Shown here piece after piece: positions 33,404-44,498 of a DNA stretch of 64,000 nt. The notes under the pieces are model-generated. The model did no database searches, had not been told where the DNA came from, and was given only the letters and a program-made list of their open reading frames with translations. Where the stretch lies: contig QKWP01000368.1 in NCBI GenBank assembly GCA_003550325.1, positions 275,801-339,800 on the forward strand. The letters are read 5' to 3'. The number at the start of each line of letters is the position of its first letter. Positions within the stretch are counted from its first letter, which is position 1. Position numbers and translations under genes: made by a program. Source of the stretch: Gigaspora rosea. Its lineage: Eukaryota; Glomeromycota; Glomeromycetes; Diversisporales; Gigasporaceae.

Positions 33404-34801
33404 TTATTTTATTTTTTTTTATATTAGGGGTGTAGCTCCTGCCCCAAACTTTATTAATACTTAAGTAGATTGATATTTGGTAGTGCTGTAAATACATACA
33501 TATTATATACAAGTATTGAGACTAGGACTTCAGGCTATAAACCTTTTATCCACGGCTAAAACCTACCAGAGCCTTCTATATTCCCATTTGTATAGTTGAC
33601 CTGGATTTGTACATCTTTTTCAACCAACAATCAATATCTACATATCCGCCACTTTACCTACATTTTCTAATTCATCACTTTTAATTTAGTATGTGTTGCC
33701 AAGTAGGCGCTTTATACTTCCAAGTTGGTGTATCTGAAATCTGGTTACCCAAAAAATTCCTTACTAGCGTACTTTTCGGGAGTTCATATTTCAAGCCATA
33801 TAGCTGCCTCTATCATATTGAGTAAGTATCTCAAGCCTGCATGCTGCCGCAACTAGCTGTTTTCTGCAACTTGAGGACCCAGGATTTAATGTTCTGAATT
33901 TGGAAATGTGCAAACGACTGTACTTCCTGCTATGGTGCGAGATATCTGGGCATGCTTCGCAATTGCTTCTAGTACCGAATATAGTTGGATGGCATCATGA
34001 GGCTAGGAAAAACCTAATCACTACTGTATACACTTATACCAGCATATGAGGTGGAGTCAATAGAAATGAGACAAATTTATTAGATAGATTTGTCTCATTT
34101 CTACTGACTTTACTCCATATACTCATATTGGTGGTCCCAAATCTTCTTAACGTCTGAAGACTCCTATATGGATTCACCCAGAGCTCCATTGGGTCTTGAC
34201 ACGTACACGCCTCTATGTTTCTGCTTCTTATTAGCTGATTAGTTCTGTCTGCTCTTGCAAAGTTCACTAAATCCCAGTATCTGGTTAGTCACTCTTTGGA
34301 TCCTTTTCCCTAGCCATTCCAGACTACCAATCCAATTGGCCAGAAGGATTGGTCCGCCAGGCTTTAGGTGCCTAAGGTCTCACTTTCCTTGGTTCATGCT
34401 TTTATAACACGTGACCTTTTCTTCTAGTGCGACTCCGGCGGCCAGATTGGTAGGCCCCTTTTGCCATAGGGGCTTTTGTCCGTCCAGATTCCTTGGTCAG
34501 TCACCGCTAAGATTCTTTTTCCTAGTACTGTCGAAAGTCTAGCTACCTTCCACTCGAGGCTTGCCAAACGGGTTTCAATTGTTCTGGTCCCTTGAATTTG
34601 TCTGTATAACTTATACAACTATGCCAAGGCTCCCATTCAAGATGGTAGTATAAGGTTACAGGTAATGTACCCAACCGATTGATAAACAAATGTTACATAA
34701 TACAGGCCTATTTTTCAATTCATCTCCAGTAGGATTTGAACTCTAGACCTGCTGCTTGGGAGTGACAACCAGACAGCTTCTTTATGTCATCACACCCTTT
34801 T
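33404..34801 (-). mobile_element. 1.4-kb tRNA-headed non-autonomous retroelement with 16-bp TSD
   Basis: Perfect duplications GTAGCTAGATAATATT flank it at 33388-33403 and 34802-34817. On the minus strand it begins GGGTGTGATGACATAAAG, has a box-B-like AGAGTTCAAATCCT (34731-34744), and ends in AATAAAG near 33445 and an A-rich tail. That is the layout of a tRNA-derived SINE, but it is several times longer than usual. The G+C content is clearly higher than the surroundings. A hairpin is nested at 34042-34124. Short open frames on the minus strand (34034-34267, 34424-34618) show no known domain. A partial second copy is at 63070-63815. Mobilisation would need a partner LINE, perhaps related to the one at 44.2-52.1 kb; that is inference. 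Confidence 0.8.
34042..34124. repeat. Hairpin nested in the tRNA-headed element
   Basis: GGAGTCAATAGAAATGAGAC pairs with GTCTCATTTCTACTGACT, with the outer words CATATGAG / CTCATATTGG also inverted. It is probably a small MITE inserted into the retroelement. Confidence 0.6.
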
Positions 34802-34861
34802 GTAGCTAGATAATATTAGGCTTATAAATAGAAAATATTTGTATATAAGTTAAATTTCTTT

Positions 34862-35062
34862 ATATATGTTGTGCGTCAGATTAAAACTTGCGTTAGATTG
34901 AATCTGACGCACATCAGATGACTATCAGTTGACCAGCATTAAATGATCGGCAACAACTAGCCTAAACTAACCTTTAACTTTACCATAATTTTACCCTAAC
35001 CCTAATCTAATTTAGGCCAGGTTTAATTTGATGCAAGAATCGATCTGATGCACGACATATAT
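34862..35062. mobile_element. MITE (TATGTTGTGCGTCAGATT ends)
   Basis: The left end TATGTTGTGCGTCAGATTAA is mirrored on the right as TATGTCGTGCATCAGATCGA. The interior contains ACCCTAACCCTAATCTAA. No ORF is present. Confidence 0.65.
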
Positions 35063-35209
35063 ACTGTATACTTTAATTCTATAATTAAGCACCAACAAGA
35101 CTATCTAAAAATAAAAAATTAATAACCTGCTATAATTAATTAAAAATCAATTTATTGAGTTTTGTTATTTAATTTATATTCAATAATTTGTTATTTCTAA
35201 TATCCAATA

Positions 35210-35371
35210 AGGGTGGTAACAGATATTACGTAATATTTTAGGGGGAGGGGGGTCTCTGAAATCTTATGTTAAATATAAAAGTTCATAATAGCCAATCAAA
35301 TTACTCTTATGTAGGGGGGAGGGGGGTAGGGGTATAGTAAAATTATATTACGTAATATATGTCACCACCCT
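35210..35371. mobile_element. MITE, AGGGTGCTGACA family, copy
   Basis: AGGGTGGTAACAGATATTAC on the left and, inverted on the right, AGGGTGGTGACATATATTAC. G-rich blocks (gggggaggggggt) lie on both sides of the interior. The flanks TATCCAATA and AATCCAAAT may be an imperfect target duplication. Confidence 0.85.
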
Positions 35372-35678
35372 AATCCAAATACATTAATTTCCAATTCTTC
35401 AAATATAATTATGTAATTAATAACCAATCAGAATTGTAAATTTAATAAAGCCAAAAAGTAAATTTTCTAATTAATAGAGATTCTTGTTAAAAAATAATTA
35501 CAAAAAAAGGTGTTTATATTTAAGCACAAGTCTGTAATTATCCTATTGCATTTATTAAATTAAAAAAATATTTTTTTAATACAGTATTTAAAATTCTTTT
35601 ATAATTTTAAATAGCTTTTTTTTTTTTTATTAATAGCAAATTAGTATAATATAAATAACAAAACAACAAAACTATAAT

Positions 35679-37190
35679 ATATACTAAATAACTAAAACAA
35701 AATTATAATATTTTCGGATTATAATCATTTAAAATTATGATCTCTCAAAAATATTTTAAAGAGGATAAAAGCAAGGTCTCACCTTAACATTTAAAAAAAA
35801 AAAATTATATATATATATATATATTTTAAAGAGAATTAATTTTAGTATATAATATGATTTTATCTAGGATACTTGTTAAACAAATCGCGTGCAGTGACCA
35901 GCTAGCGCTAATGGTTATCATAATAATCGAGTCTGTAATCTGATTGGCTAAGTTATGCTGACGTGTCACGTTGGGTGTGAGATATACTACTGTATGATAT
36001 GTAAATCAAAACTATGTCGTACGTCGGAATGGAATTATTGTGGATTTAGAATCCACCTAGATTGATTCCGAATAAACATAAGTTGTAATAGAATTCTAAA
36101 ATGTGTTATTAAAGAATTCCCAATTCAACCTACACTAAATTTATGTGTATTCCAAAATATTTCATCAATGCTTTTGTTTTGAAATTTAAGTCACTTAATA
36201 TAGGGTTTATTTTTTAAAAGCATTACATGAAATTTTTACATAAATGATTAATATTTCGCACGGTACAAATTTTTCATTTGCAATGATTTTTTTCACATGC
36301 GCTTTTTGTATTTGCAGTTAATATTATCTAATTGTGAGGAAGATTGCATAATAGACACTTCTTGAACGTTTACGTACGTTGAAAAAACATTCGTTATAGA
36401 AAATTTTTGTTCTCGTTATATCTGAAGGTGTTATAGGAAGGTTCAAATCTCCAGGGTCGATTGTACTACAATATTTAATTCTAGAAACTTATAAGTAATC
36501 TAATAATGTCGGAATTGTATCCAAGCAATATGTGCCATTCAAGGATCTTGCAGTGGGAATACCTTTCGATCGTTCTCTTGTATTTTCTGGATCTATGTAA
36601 AACCTTAATACAAATAATCAAAGACTTTTACGTGCTATAAAGGATTTACGTCGACTATTAGTCGATCTGCTGCTAAAATATTTGGAAAGCATTTCTTCAA
36701 ATGCATTAGGGGCAAAAATTAATAATCTTGAGATTTAGTAACCGGATAGAGTTTTTGCAAAGGACAAAAAAGTGAAATAATAAAATCATAAAAATGGTTT
36801 ATTTTATTTTGACATTAACGATATGATTTATGGCATTGAATTTAAAAATCAACAGAATCAACTTAAGTTGCTTTTAAGTTTCGTACCAACTTGGGTTGCA
36901 TTTAGAATTCCGTTCCAACCTAAATGGATTCTAAATCCGCAATAATTCCATTTCGACGTACGACATATATACTATATAACTAAAATAAAATTAGGATTAT
37001 AATCATTTAAAATTATGATCTCTCAAATTAATTGGAAGAGAATTAATTTTATTATAATATGATTTTATCTAGAATACTTGACCAGCTAACGCCATAATAA
37101 TCGAATCTGTAATCTGATTGGCTAAGTTATGCTGATGTGTCATGTTGGGTGTGCGATATACTACTGTATGATATGTAAATCAAAACTATG
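35679..37190. repeat. Direct repeat (338 and 224 bp) flanking a palindrome-ended element
   Basis: Segments 35679-36016 and 36967-37190 are similar in order (ATTATAATCATTTAAAATTA, CTGATTGGCTAAGTTATGCT, TACTACTGTATGATATG), with an internal block of roughly 100 bases missing from the second. Between them is the inverted-ended unit 36013-36967. This could be a tandem duplication or two copies of one element joined by a third. Confidence 0.7.
36013..36967. mobile_element. 0.95-kb element with TATGTCGTACGTCG termini
   Basis: Left TATGTCGTACGTCGGAATGG and, inverted on the right, TATGTCGTACGTCGAAATGG continue as a TIR of about 45 bp through GATTTAGAATCCA. The interior contains a fragment of a mariner-like end (GGGTCGATTGTACTACA near 36455) and no usable ORF. 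It is a non-autonomous DNA element. Confidence 0.75.
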
Positions 37191-37267
37191 CGTGGTCACT
37201 TTATATATTTTAATTATCGTCAGATAATTTCAGTGCTGGTCACTTCACCGACAATTATTTCACGGAA

Positions 37268-37364
37268 AGTTCACTTAGCCGACATCACATAGGGTTAGGG
37301 TTAGTGTTTTATTAGTGTATTTTAGTAAATTGTCACTTGGTGTGATGTCGGCTAAGTGAGCCGT
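37268..37364. repeat. Inverted repeat around a telomere-like run
   Basis: TTCACTTAGCCGACATCACA and TGTGATGTCGGCTAAGTGAG are inverted, with ATAGGGTTAGGGTTAGTG between them. Confidence 0.65.
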
Positions 37365-37399
37365 CGGTACACGTATCCGATAATTTTTTTTTTTAGGTA

Positions 37400-39878
37400 A
37401 AAATAAAAACCAAGTTTCATTTTTTTTTTTAGATGCGTAGATTGGATCTTTCTTTTTAGTCAAAATTTTTAATATCAATTAGTTCATTGTTGCTATGCTT
37501 ACAAAAGTTACAAAGTTTGTTTTTAAATTGTCTATGGGAAATCCAATTTTTTTCTGGATCTTTTTTTTACGTGCAATCGTTACTTCATTCACTCCAAATA
37601 AATTATTAAGTAATCAATAATATAAAAATTTAGTAATTTTGTACTTTTAAGATTTAACCTTGATTTGCGAAAATTTGAGTTCCGAATAACCGGTTCTAAG
37701 GGCTGTATATCTAATTAAATATTTCATAAATCTTTGATATTTATATGCGTTAAAAAATGATATCGCTTGACTTTGTTACACAAAATCTGATAATAAATTC
37801 TTATATGATACCATTTATATCTGTATAGTATGTCGCACACCCCAGTGTTACGTGTAATGATACTTTCCATAACCGACACAACATACATATCAGAAAATTA
37901 TAAGCGGGGTATTTTTTTTGTTTGCAAAAAAATTGATCCAGACGATTAGGGTTCCGATGTACTCTTGACCCGCAACCACCTGTACGAGTCTGTACGAGTT
38001 TATGAGAGTATGGCATAACAGATAAGAAATTTCAATGAATTAAACCCTTGATTGTTTATCTACGACTACTCTGCCTCTGACGCGCGTAATAATGAAAAAT
38101 ACGAAATCTAATTTTAGCATCATTTTGAATTGCTATTTTCGCACTAAATAGGTAACTATGATAAACAAAATAATAATTAATAAGTTATAATTGATATGCA
38201 AGTTAGTTTTTTAAAGATAGACGAACCTATCGAAAAGAAATATAAATAATTTTTTTTTTTTATAATAAATTTATTTTTACTAATTTTATTCGGCGCCCTG
38301 TGCGGGGATAATGAAATTGGATTGTCGGGATAAACTTTCGGAATTTTGAGAGTCGGGTTTTGAGATAGTCTAAATTTTTTTCGGCGAATCCAATATGTAA
38401 CCAATAATAAAATTATTTAATTTTAATTAATAATAATAATAATAACAATTTTTTTATTTTAATAATTTATTTATTTTTTTGTTTAATAATAATATCTAAT
38501 TGTGTTCTATGTTTTGTGGAATTTCATTTAAATTATTTTCTAAATTTGGGAATTAATATATCGGAGAGAAAAAATTTTTTTTATATGAAATATATATGTA
38601 AATATAAACTCTATATTTAACAATTTTTGTTTCTCTATAAATTACCCGTTTTAACAAAATTGTAATACAACTTCGAATAAATTTCTTTTCCTGTACATTC
38701 GCCGGTATCGGGTATAGAATCCCTGAATTTTTTTTTTCAACATAAGTTATATCTGATATATATACATATAATATAAGTTATATATATATATAATATATAT
38801 ATACATATATATCATGTATAATGAAAATTTTTGGATTTTCTGTAAAGAATATGCAATGTACAGTATGTACGGAGTTCATTCAATCGTAAAAATCTTGAAA
38901 ATCTTGAATTAGGGACAAAGCGAATTCATAACAATTGTTATTTCCGGATTGACATAGTTTAATATGAATATATATGTACTGTATATAGAAAAATTTTTTT
39001 ATTAATTGGTTATCCTGCGTCTATACACTTTATATATATACACAGCAATTCTTGAAACAGAAACAATTGTTTGCGTAATCAATGAATCGGGCCGAAGGAG
39101 ATCTCGGATTCGATACAAACCAGAACAATTATTACGTACGTACGCACACATATAAGTACTATATTTTGAAACGGTAAAACGAAATCTGGTAATTAGGCGT
39201 CAATCGATATTCACAGATCTTATTTTGATCAACAAAAATTTTTCACACAGCCGAAATTTTTTTGACACTTTTGGTATAGTATAAAAATTCAACGCCTACT
39301 ATGAGAATTCTGCACGCCAAATATTTTTCTTTGTAATGGTGGTTTTATATGAAGGAATTCAATTGATTTCATTGATTTTGTATATATATAGTTTTTTACT
39401 GAGTCGAGATTCCATTAAGTATGATGATTAGTCACGTGAGAAATTTATTATATGACCAATCATTAATTAAAAAAAAAAAACGAAGTTTGGAATTCTTTTG
39501 GAATTCATAAATATATATAAAAATTTAGCCGAACCTAATTTAGTTTCATTGAAGATTCTCGTTTAAAAAGCAGGTGACGTTATCTCGCCATTTTGTGACA
39601 TTGATCAACATTCATCTGGTGATACTAACAGTGAGAGTAATTAAAAATTTAACCTTAATTTCCGACCCTGCATCATCAAAATATAATGAACTTAAAGAGT
39701 ATAAGTTGTCGCGTAATTACCATTTATGTATCTAATATCTACATTTATCGTTATTCTTTAGCGTAAATACTATATATATATGTATATAAAGCGTTTGAAA
39801 AGACTAAAAATTTTCTTTGTTGCGTTTGCTAAAATTATTCTTGAATGACCTTTTTCCTGAGCTTTTAATTTAAGCATT

Positions 39879-39915
<37 letters not shown>

Positions 39916-40060
39916 AAGATTCCATCCTAAAAATACCTTTTAATAAAAAGTGTGAGCAACCAACCATCATATCGATGAGTATATTCTAGTACATCTCTAT
40001 AACGACAGACATATAACGACATATAACGACAAAAATATATATATATATTATATATATAAA
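37400..40060. other. Gene-free stretch
   Basis: No coding region is supported. Minus-strand frames at 37801-38016 and 38177-38404 have no domain and no credible splice partners. The DNA holds AT dinucleotide runs (38740-38820) and a 30-base A run (39883-39912). The end of the stretch contains the promoter of the gene at 40123. Confidence 0.45.
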
Positions 40061-40062
40061 AA
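40036..40062 (+). promoter_or_regulatory. AT-rich TATA-like tract upstream of the 166-residue gene
   Basis: AATATATATATATATTATAT followed by ATATAAAA lies about 60-90 bases before ATG 40123. It is plausible as a core promoter, but AT runs are common in this DNA. Confidence 0.35.
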
Positions 40063-40122
40063 AAACCTTTTTTAAAAGAAAAATTTGGATAAATAAATTC
40101 ACACAAAAAATAATTATTAAAA

Positions 40123-40623
40123 ATGACACCTATCTCTGATACTTCATCGTCATCTTCACGATTGTCTTCAATGACGGATTCTTCAAAAACGAGTTATTCT
40201 TCGTCTGATGATTTTTTTTCTCAAGAATTGGCGGAAAAACTCCAATATGTAATTAGACAAGGAGAAGGTGTTGAGTTCTGTGAATCAAATCACCAATCCA
40301 TGAAATTTAATGAACATATTATCTCATCAAACAACGATTTAAATTATCAGCATGAAACGTTAGGATATAATTCATCAATATCACATCAAAAATTATGCCC
40401 ACCACCACCACTTGATATTGACATATTGTCAAAAACTTCGCCTGATGATCAAATTTTATCACCCGCTGAATTTGATGCTATATTCGCATCCTTTTCTGCT
40501 ATTGCTGGTGAACCAAATGATTGTGAATTTGATAATTTTTCACTTAAACAACCAGATGATACGTATGAACTCTTTGAAGATGAGAAATTGTCAAAAGCTC
40601 TTGATTCCATTTCAATTCAATAA
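40123..40623 (+). CDS. Ser-rich acidic protein, 166 residues, unknown function
   Basis: This is an uninterrupted ATG frame starting MTPISDTSSSSSRLSSMTDS and ending in the double stop TAA TAG. The first 35 residues are dense in Ser/Thr. There is one short predicted amphipathic segment (SQELAEKLQYVIRQGEG, about 33-49), then a Pro run LCPPPPLDIDI, then acidic stretches (LSPAEFDAIFASFSAIAGE, ELFEDEKLSKALDSI). There is no signal peptide or membrane segment. The balanced amino-acid composition and codon use, unlike the Lys/Asn/Phe/Ile noise of nearby frames, indicate a real gene. It resembles small disordered regulatory proteins, but no family is recognised. Confidence 0.75.
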   Translation: MTPISDTSSSSSRLSSMTDSSKTSYSSSDDFFSQELAEKLQYVIRQGEGVEFCESNHQSMKFNEHIISSNNDLNYQHETLGYNSSISHQKLCPPPPLDIDILSKTSPDDQILSPAEFDAIFASFSAIAGEPNDCEFDNFSLKQPDDTYELFEDEKLSKALDSISIQ

Positions 40624-40748
40624 TAGAGTATGTAGAACGAATGATAATGTTAATTTGATATTAGGCTATTTTTTGGGTAGTGAATTGGGTTTCAAGTATA
40701 GAGAATTTAATGTTAACGTTTAATGCTAATAATAATTTTTAATTAGAG

Positions 40749-40790
40749 TCCAATAACTATTCTTATTCTTATTCTTATTCTTATATATCA
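40749..40790. repeat. (TTCTTA)n microsatellite
   Basis: About six units of the hexamer ATTCTT occur just downstream of the 166-residue gene. Confidence 0.8.
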
Positions 40791-40799
40791 AATAAGCAA

Positions 40800-43400
40800 C
40801 ATAAAAAGGTTTTTTCTTTACATTCATTATTTTTTTTTCCAATTTCATACAGGATATGACCCAGAAAATAATATTATTATGATGATTATTATTATTAGTA
40901 TTATTATTTAGTAGTATTATTATTAATTTTTTAGGATGGAATATTTTTTTTTTTCTTTTTTTATGATACATATATTTTTTTTTTAACCTTATGCTTAATT
41001 TAATAGTTTAATCATGTAAATAGAGAAGTACTACCGGTATTTATCTCATCGATATGACTTTTATCGCTGCAGACTAAATAAACTTCAAATTATCAGATTT
41101 TAAAACAAATTTCGTCAAATTTCATTATTATTACACGTATAATCAAACTAACTTTGAATGTTGCTATATTCAAGTCAAACTCTATAATATCTCTATATAA
41201 AAATCCTCTCGATATAGTGAATATACTAATAATCTCTCGATATAATGAAAATTTTTAAAAAATTTTACTATAACGATAATGACACTATCACTACAGCTAC
41301 GTGTAATTCTCAACGCACATTTGCACACGTAGAATGTGCATTTTGTAAAATACGCGCTTATAGAAGTGATCTTCGTGTAACAGTAATATGAAATGCTTGA
41401 AATTGCTTTATCGATATCTTTTACAATAGTTACCAAATAAGTCCACTCTCTCTGATTTATGTTGATAACGTCTAACTAATTTTTCTCACTATTTACCCCA
41501 TATCATTATATATAATATAATGATGCCTAACTTGATGATATTGATTAGCATACGTAATCAAAATTCAAATTTAAAGAGATGCATTACTTATTAGTAATAA
41601 ATTTTCAGATTTGTATTCCAAAATTTTAATAATTAATTAAATAACGTTTTAAAATTATACTTATCTGAAATGAAAAAAGTTGATGGATGGGGTAATTTGT
41701 TAGATATGAATTCTTATGTAATTTTATATTTGGGGTATTTTTTAAAATAATGTATTATATGTATCAATTGATTGATCATCAATCAATTTTATCGCTATAT
41801 ATCAGGTTTTAGTGAATAAAAGAAGATTCAATTGTGATAATTTTTTTTTTTAATGATTCAAAAATGGGAATTTAATTATCGTATGTAATCAATTTCAAGC
41901 ACTGTTCAACCATGTAATTTAATCAACCTATTAATTCATTTAAAATTGGCAAAATTTGATAATTTTCGTTTAGATTATATTAAAAAAGTAGTGAATAACG
42001 AAAAAAAAAAAATCTTGAAATATGTATGATTTTTCAAGAGTTATCTAAAAGAAACAATGAACTAAGGAGAATCAATTATATTGTGGAAGAATCTCAACAA
42101 TTTAATATTGAACCATGATTACTGTAAACACTGACTGATGTATCCCGGTGTTTTATAAAGACCAAGTGTGTATCCAATGTACATTTTTCGTTCAACTTTA
42201 CCATTCTTCAATGTTTTGCACAAATTAGGTAGTCTTTAAAACATGAGATATAGTATGAATAATATCCAGATCGAATTGCGCTTTACGTTAGACCAATAAT
42301 TAGTGATCAAATCCGTATAATACGGTAGTTTGAATAGTTGATCGGCAATGCATAATCCGTATAGTTTTTAATAATAGTTATCTACAGTTAATAATTAATT
42401 ATCTACAATCAATTATATAGTTCAAGTAATTTGCTATTCCCATATTATCGAACGAATGACATCAATCCACATAACTTAAATTCAATCGTTTGTGTATTTT
42501 TAATAGTTAACAATAGTTTATCTATGTATCTTTAATAGTTAAACTATAGTTAATTACGTATTATATAGTATAGTTACAGTTATCTATAGTTTGAGTAGTG
42601 TTCTGTATATGTGTGCGGATTACAATAACAAAAATACGGACAGTTATCCGGATTACCGATTAACGGATCACACCACTACTAATAATGGGATCGGTCCGTC
42701 TTTCGGTCATAAAATCAGTCTTACGGTAAGAATTTTCAAATCAATTTTTGGTGTCTCAAATCAAATGGGTCAAAATGTGTCAGAAATGTGTCGGAAGCTA
42801 AACTTTATTTAGCGGAAAATATTTTTTAAAGCGATCAAACATGATTGTCATTTAAGATGAGTAATATATTTTATTATATCAAAGAAATTCAGAGAACAAA
42901 CGTCTTGTTCCAAACCACGTTTTTGTTGTCATAATTTTACAATTGTTAAAGTAAATAGAGTATTGCTCAAACAGTTTCATATGGATATTCGTTATCGTAC
43001 TAAATATCCAGTATTACTATTCTGATTTTTTTTTAGCTACACATTATTGACGAGTTGTATAACAATATATGAAGATCGTAAATAATAGAGTAGCCGATAT
43101 TTGAAAATTTTCAAATATATTGCATAGAGACGCTCAAGCACTGATTGGATTCTTTATTTTGATCCATCGTTACAATTGAGCATCATTACAATCATCAGCC
43201 AATTACAGTAATGTCTGAAAAATGTTATATGAATAGCTAAAATTCCGTCATAACTGTTGTGCATTACTTCGATCTTTAGGAAATCTTATCTAGATTGATG
43301 CTTTTGAGAGCACCCTAAGTTTCAAAATTATATTTTATTACTGTTTTTTTTTTTTCTTGTGCAAAGTTAATTTAATGCTCGTATAGAATAATTACACATA
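40800..43400. other. Gene-free stretch
   Basis: No coding region is supported. A decayed mariner-like end (AAGTCAAACTCTATAATATC, 41172 onward, with CTCGATATAGTGAA words) is present. Many TAGTTA/TAACTA words occur between 42360 and 42600. Confidence 0.45.
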
Positions 43401-43405
43401 ATTTC

Positions 43406-43930
43406 CTAATTATCCAAATTGTAAATTCCTTTTTGATGCCAACTTTTGAGGCACATAATTGCCTTTGCAGATTCATCGTCTAATCTATTTCTTTTGGCTG
43501 AAATAGTAGCAAAAGTCTTTTTCGATTTTTTTAACAGCTTGTTTAGTGCGTCGGGAGTGCGTCGAGTGTGTGACCCAGGTTTACATGAGGTGAGCATCTT
43601 CCTGCGTTGAGAATACAAAGCAAAATTTCATATTATATAATATAATTGGGAAATTTGGCTTTGTATTCTTAACGCAGGAAGATGATCTCCTGGGTCACAC
43701 TCGACGCACTCCCGACACACTAAACAAGTTGTTAAAAAAATCGAAAAAGACTTATGCTGTTGGTCTTAGAAGACCACCTACAGAGAATATTTGCTTTGAA
43801 GCCACATTAATGACTTCTTTCTGCGCTTGTCACTGTACTAACAGATTCTGAATTATCTTCCAATAACAATAATAAATATTTTTTTAGTTCATGTTGCTTC
43901 ATTGATTCGAGGTCCACTTATAATAATATT
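43406..43930 (-). pseudogene. hAT transposase C-terminus, split by a palindrome
   Basis: On the minus strand a fragment reads VASKQIFSVGG (about 43765-43815), then is broken by the palindrome at 43509-43757. It resumes as TISAKRNRLDDESAKAIMCL then KSW (43430-43508). The pattern S-V-A-S-x-x-F-S-x-G-G ... K-R-N-R-L-x-x-E-x-x-x-x-x-x-C-L-K-S-W is the hAT C-terminal dimerisation region. Upstream, ELKKYLLLLEDNSES (near 43865-43910) may be the preceding part. The catalytic region is absent, so this is a dead 3' fragment. Confidence 0.65.
43509..43757. mobile_element. Palindromic MITE (249 bp) inside the hAT fossil
   Basis: The ends GCAAAAGTCTTTTTCGATTT and, inverted, GCATAAGTCTTTTTCGATTT form arms of about 100 bp that include CTTGTTTAGTGCGTCGGGAG and CGCAGGAAGATG in mirrored copies. 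The centre near 43640 is AATTTCATATTATATAATAT. One arm of a related copy lies at 12585-12690. Confidence 0.8.
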
Positions 43931-44200
43931 TCTGTGCGTCTCTTCTCAATATTTTGGAAAATGAAAGTAAAAATTCTTTACAATCGCTCATTATTGGAAA
44001 GAATAAAAAAAAAAATTCCATTTTTTATTAATTCATTTTTTTATCAGCTCCATAGGACAATTATTTGAACTCTTAGGAACCAAAGACCAAAAATCAATTT
44101 GTGTAATTTGCTAGGAAAATCATGACATTTTCTATTTTCTAACCTAAAGTATTTATTATTATTTATTTGCAGTACAATTTTTATTATACATTAGCTTAAT

Positions 44201-44217
44201 AAAATAGAGATTTTTAG
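44201..44217. repeat. 5' target-site duplication of the LINE
   Basis: AAAATAGAGATTTTTAG matches 52081-52096 after the poly(A) tail, defining the limits of the retroelement insertion. Confidence 0.85.
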
Positions 44218-44498
44218 GATAAAAGATAGCAAAAAAACTCTCTCCTGTACATCATCAAAAATCGGAAATAAACAAACAGTAAAGATAAACAACAAAACTT
44301 GTATTACAAGCCTAACTGTTACAGCGATATTTGGACCTTGCCCACTTTACACAACATAAACTCTAACTATATTAAGGAAAAGGAATTACTCCGCAGCCTT
44401 CGCAATACCAACTTCCTTCAAAAACCTGTTGCCAACATAGTCGGCAACAACACCATTACTTGAACCTGTCAACGACGACACAAGAGAAAACCAGGTAC

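Noticed and set aside
34727..34797. A functional tRNA gene on the minus strand
   Set aside because: The box-B word is good, but stems are poorly paired and the sequence sits at the 5' end of a flanked retroelement, so it is called a tRNA-derived head instead.
36430..36460. GGTTCAAATCTCC resembling a tRNA T-arm
   Set aside because: No acceptor, D or anticodon stem can be folded around it, and it lies in a mariner-like end (GGGTCGATTGTAC).
37801..38404. Two minus-strand open frames that might be exons of a gene
   Set aside because: No splice pair joins them in frame, no domain is recognised, and the second is dominated by Lys/Asn/Ile runs.
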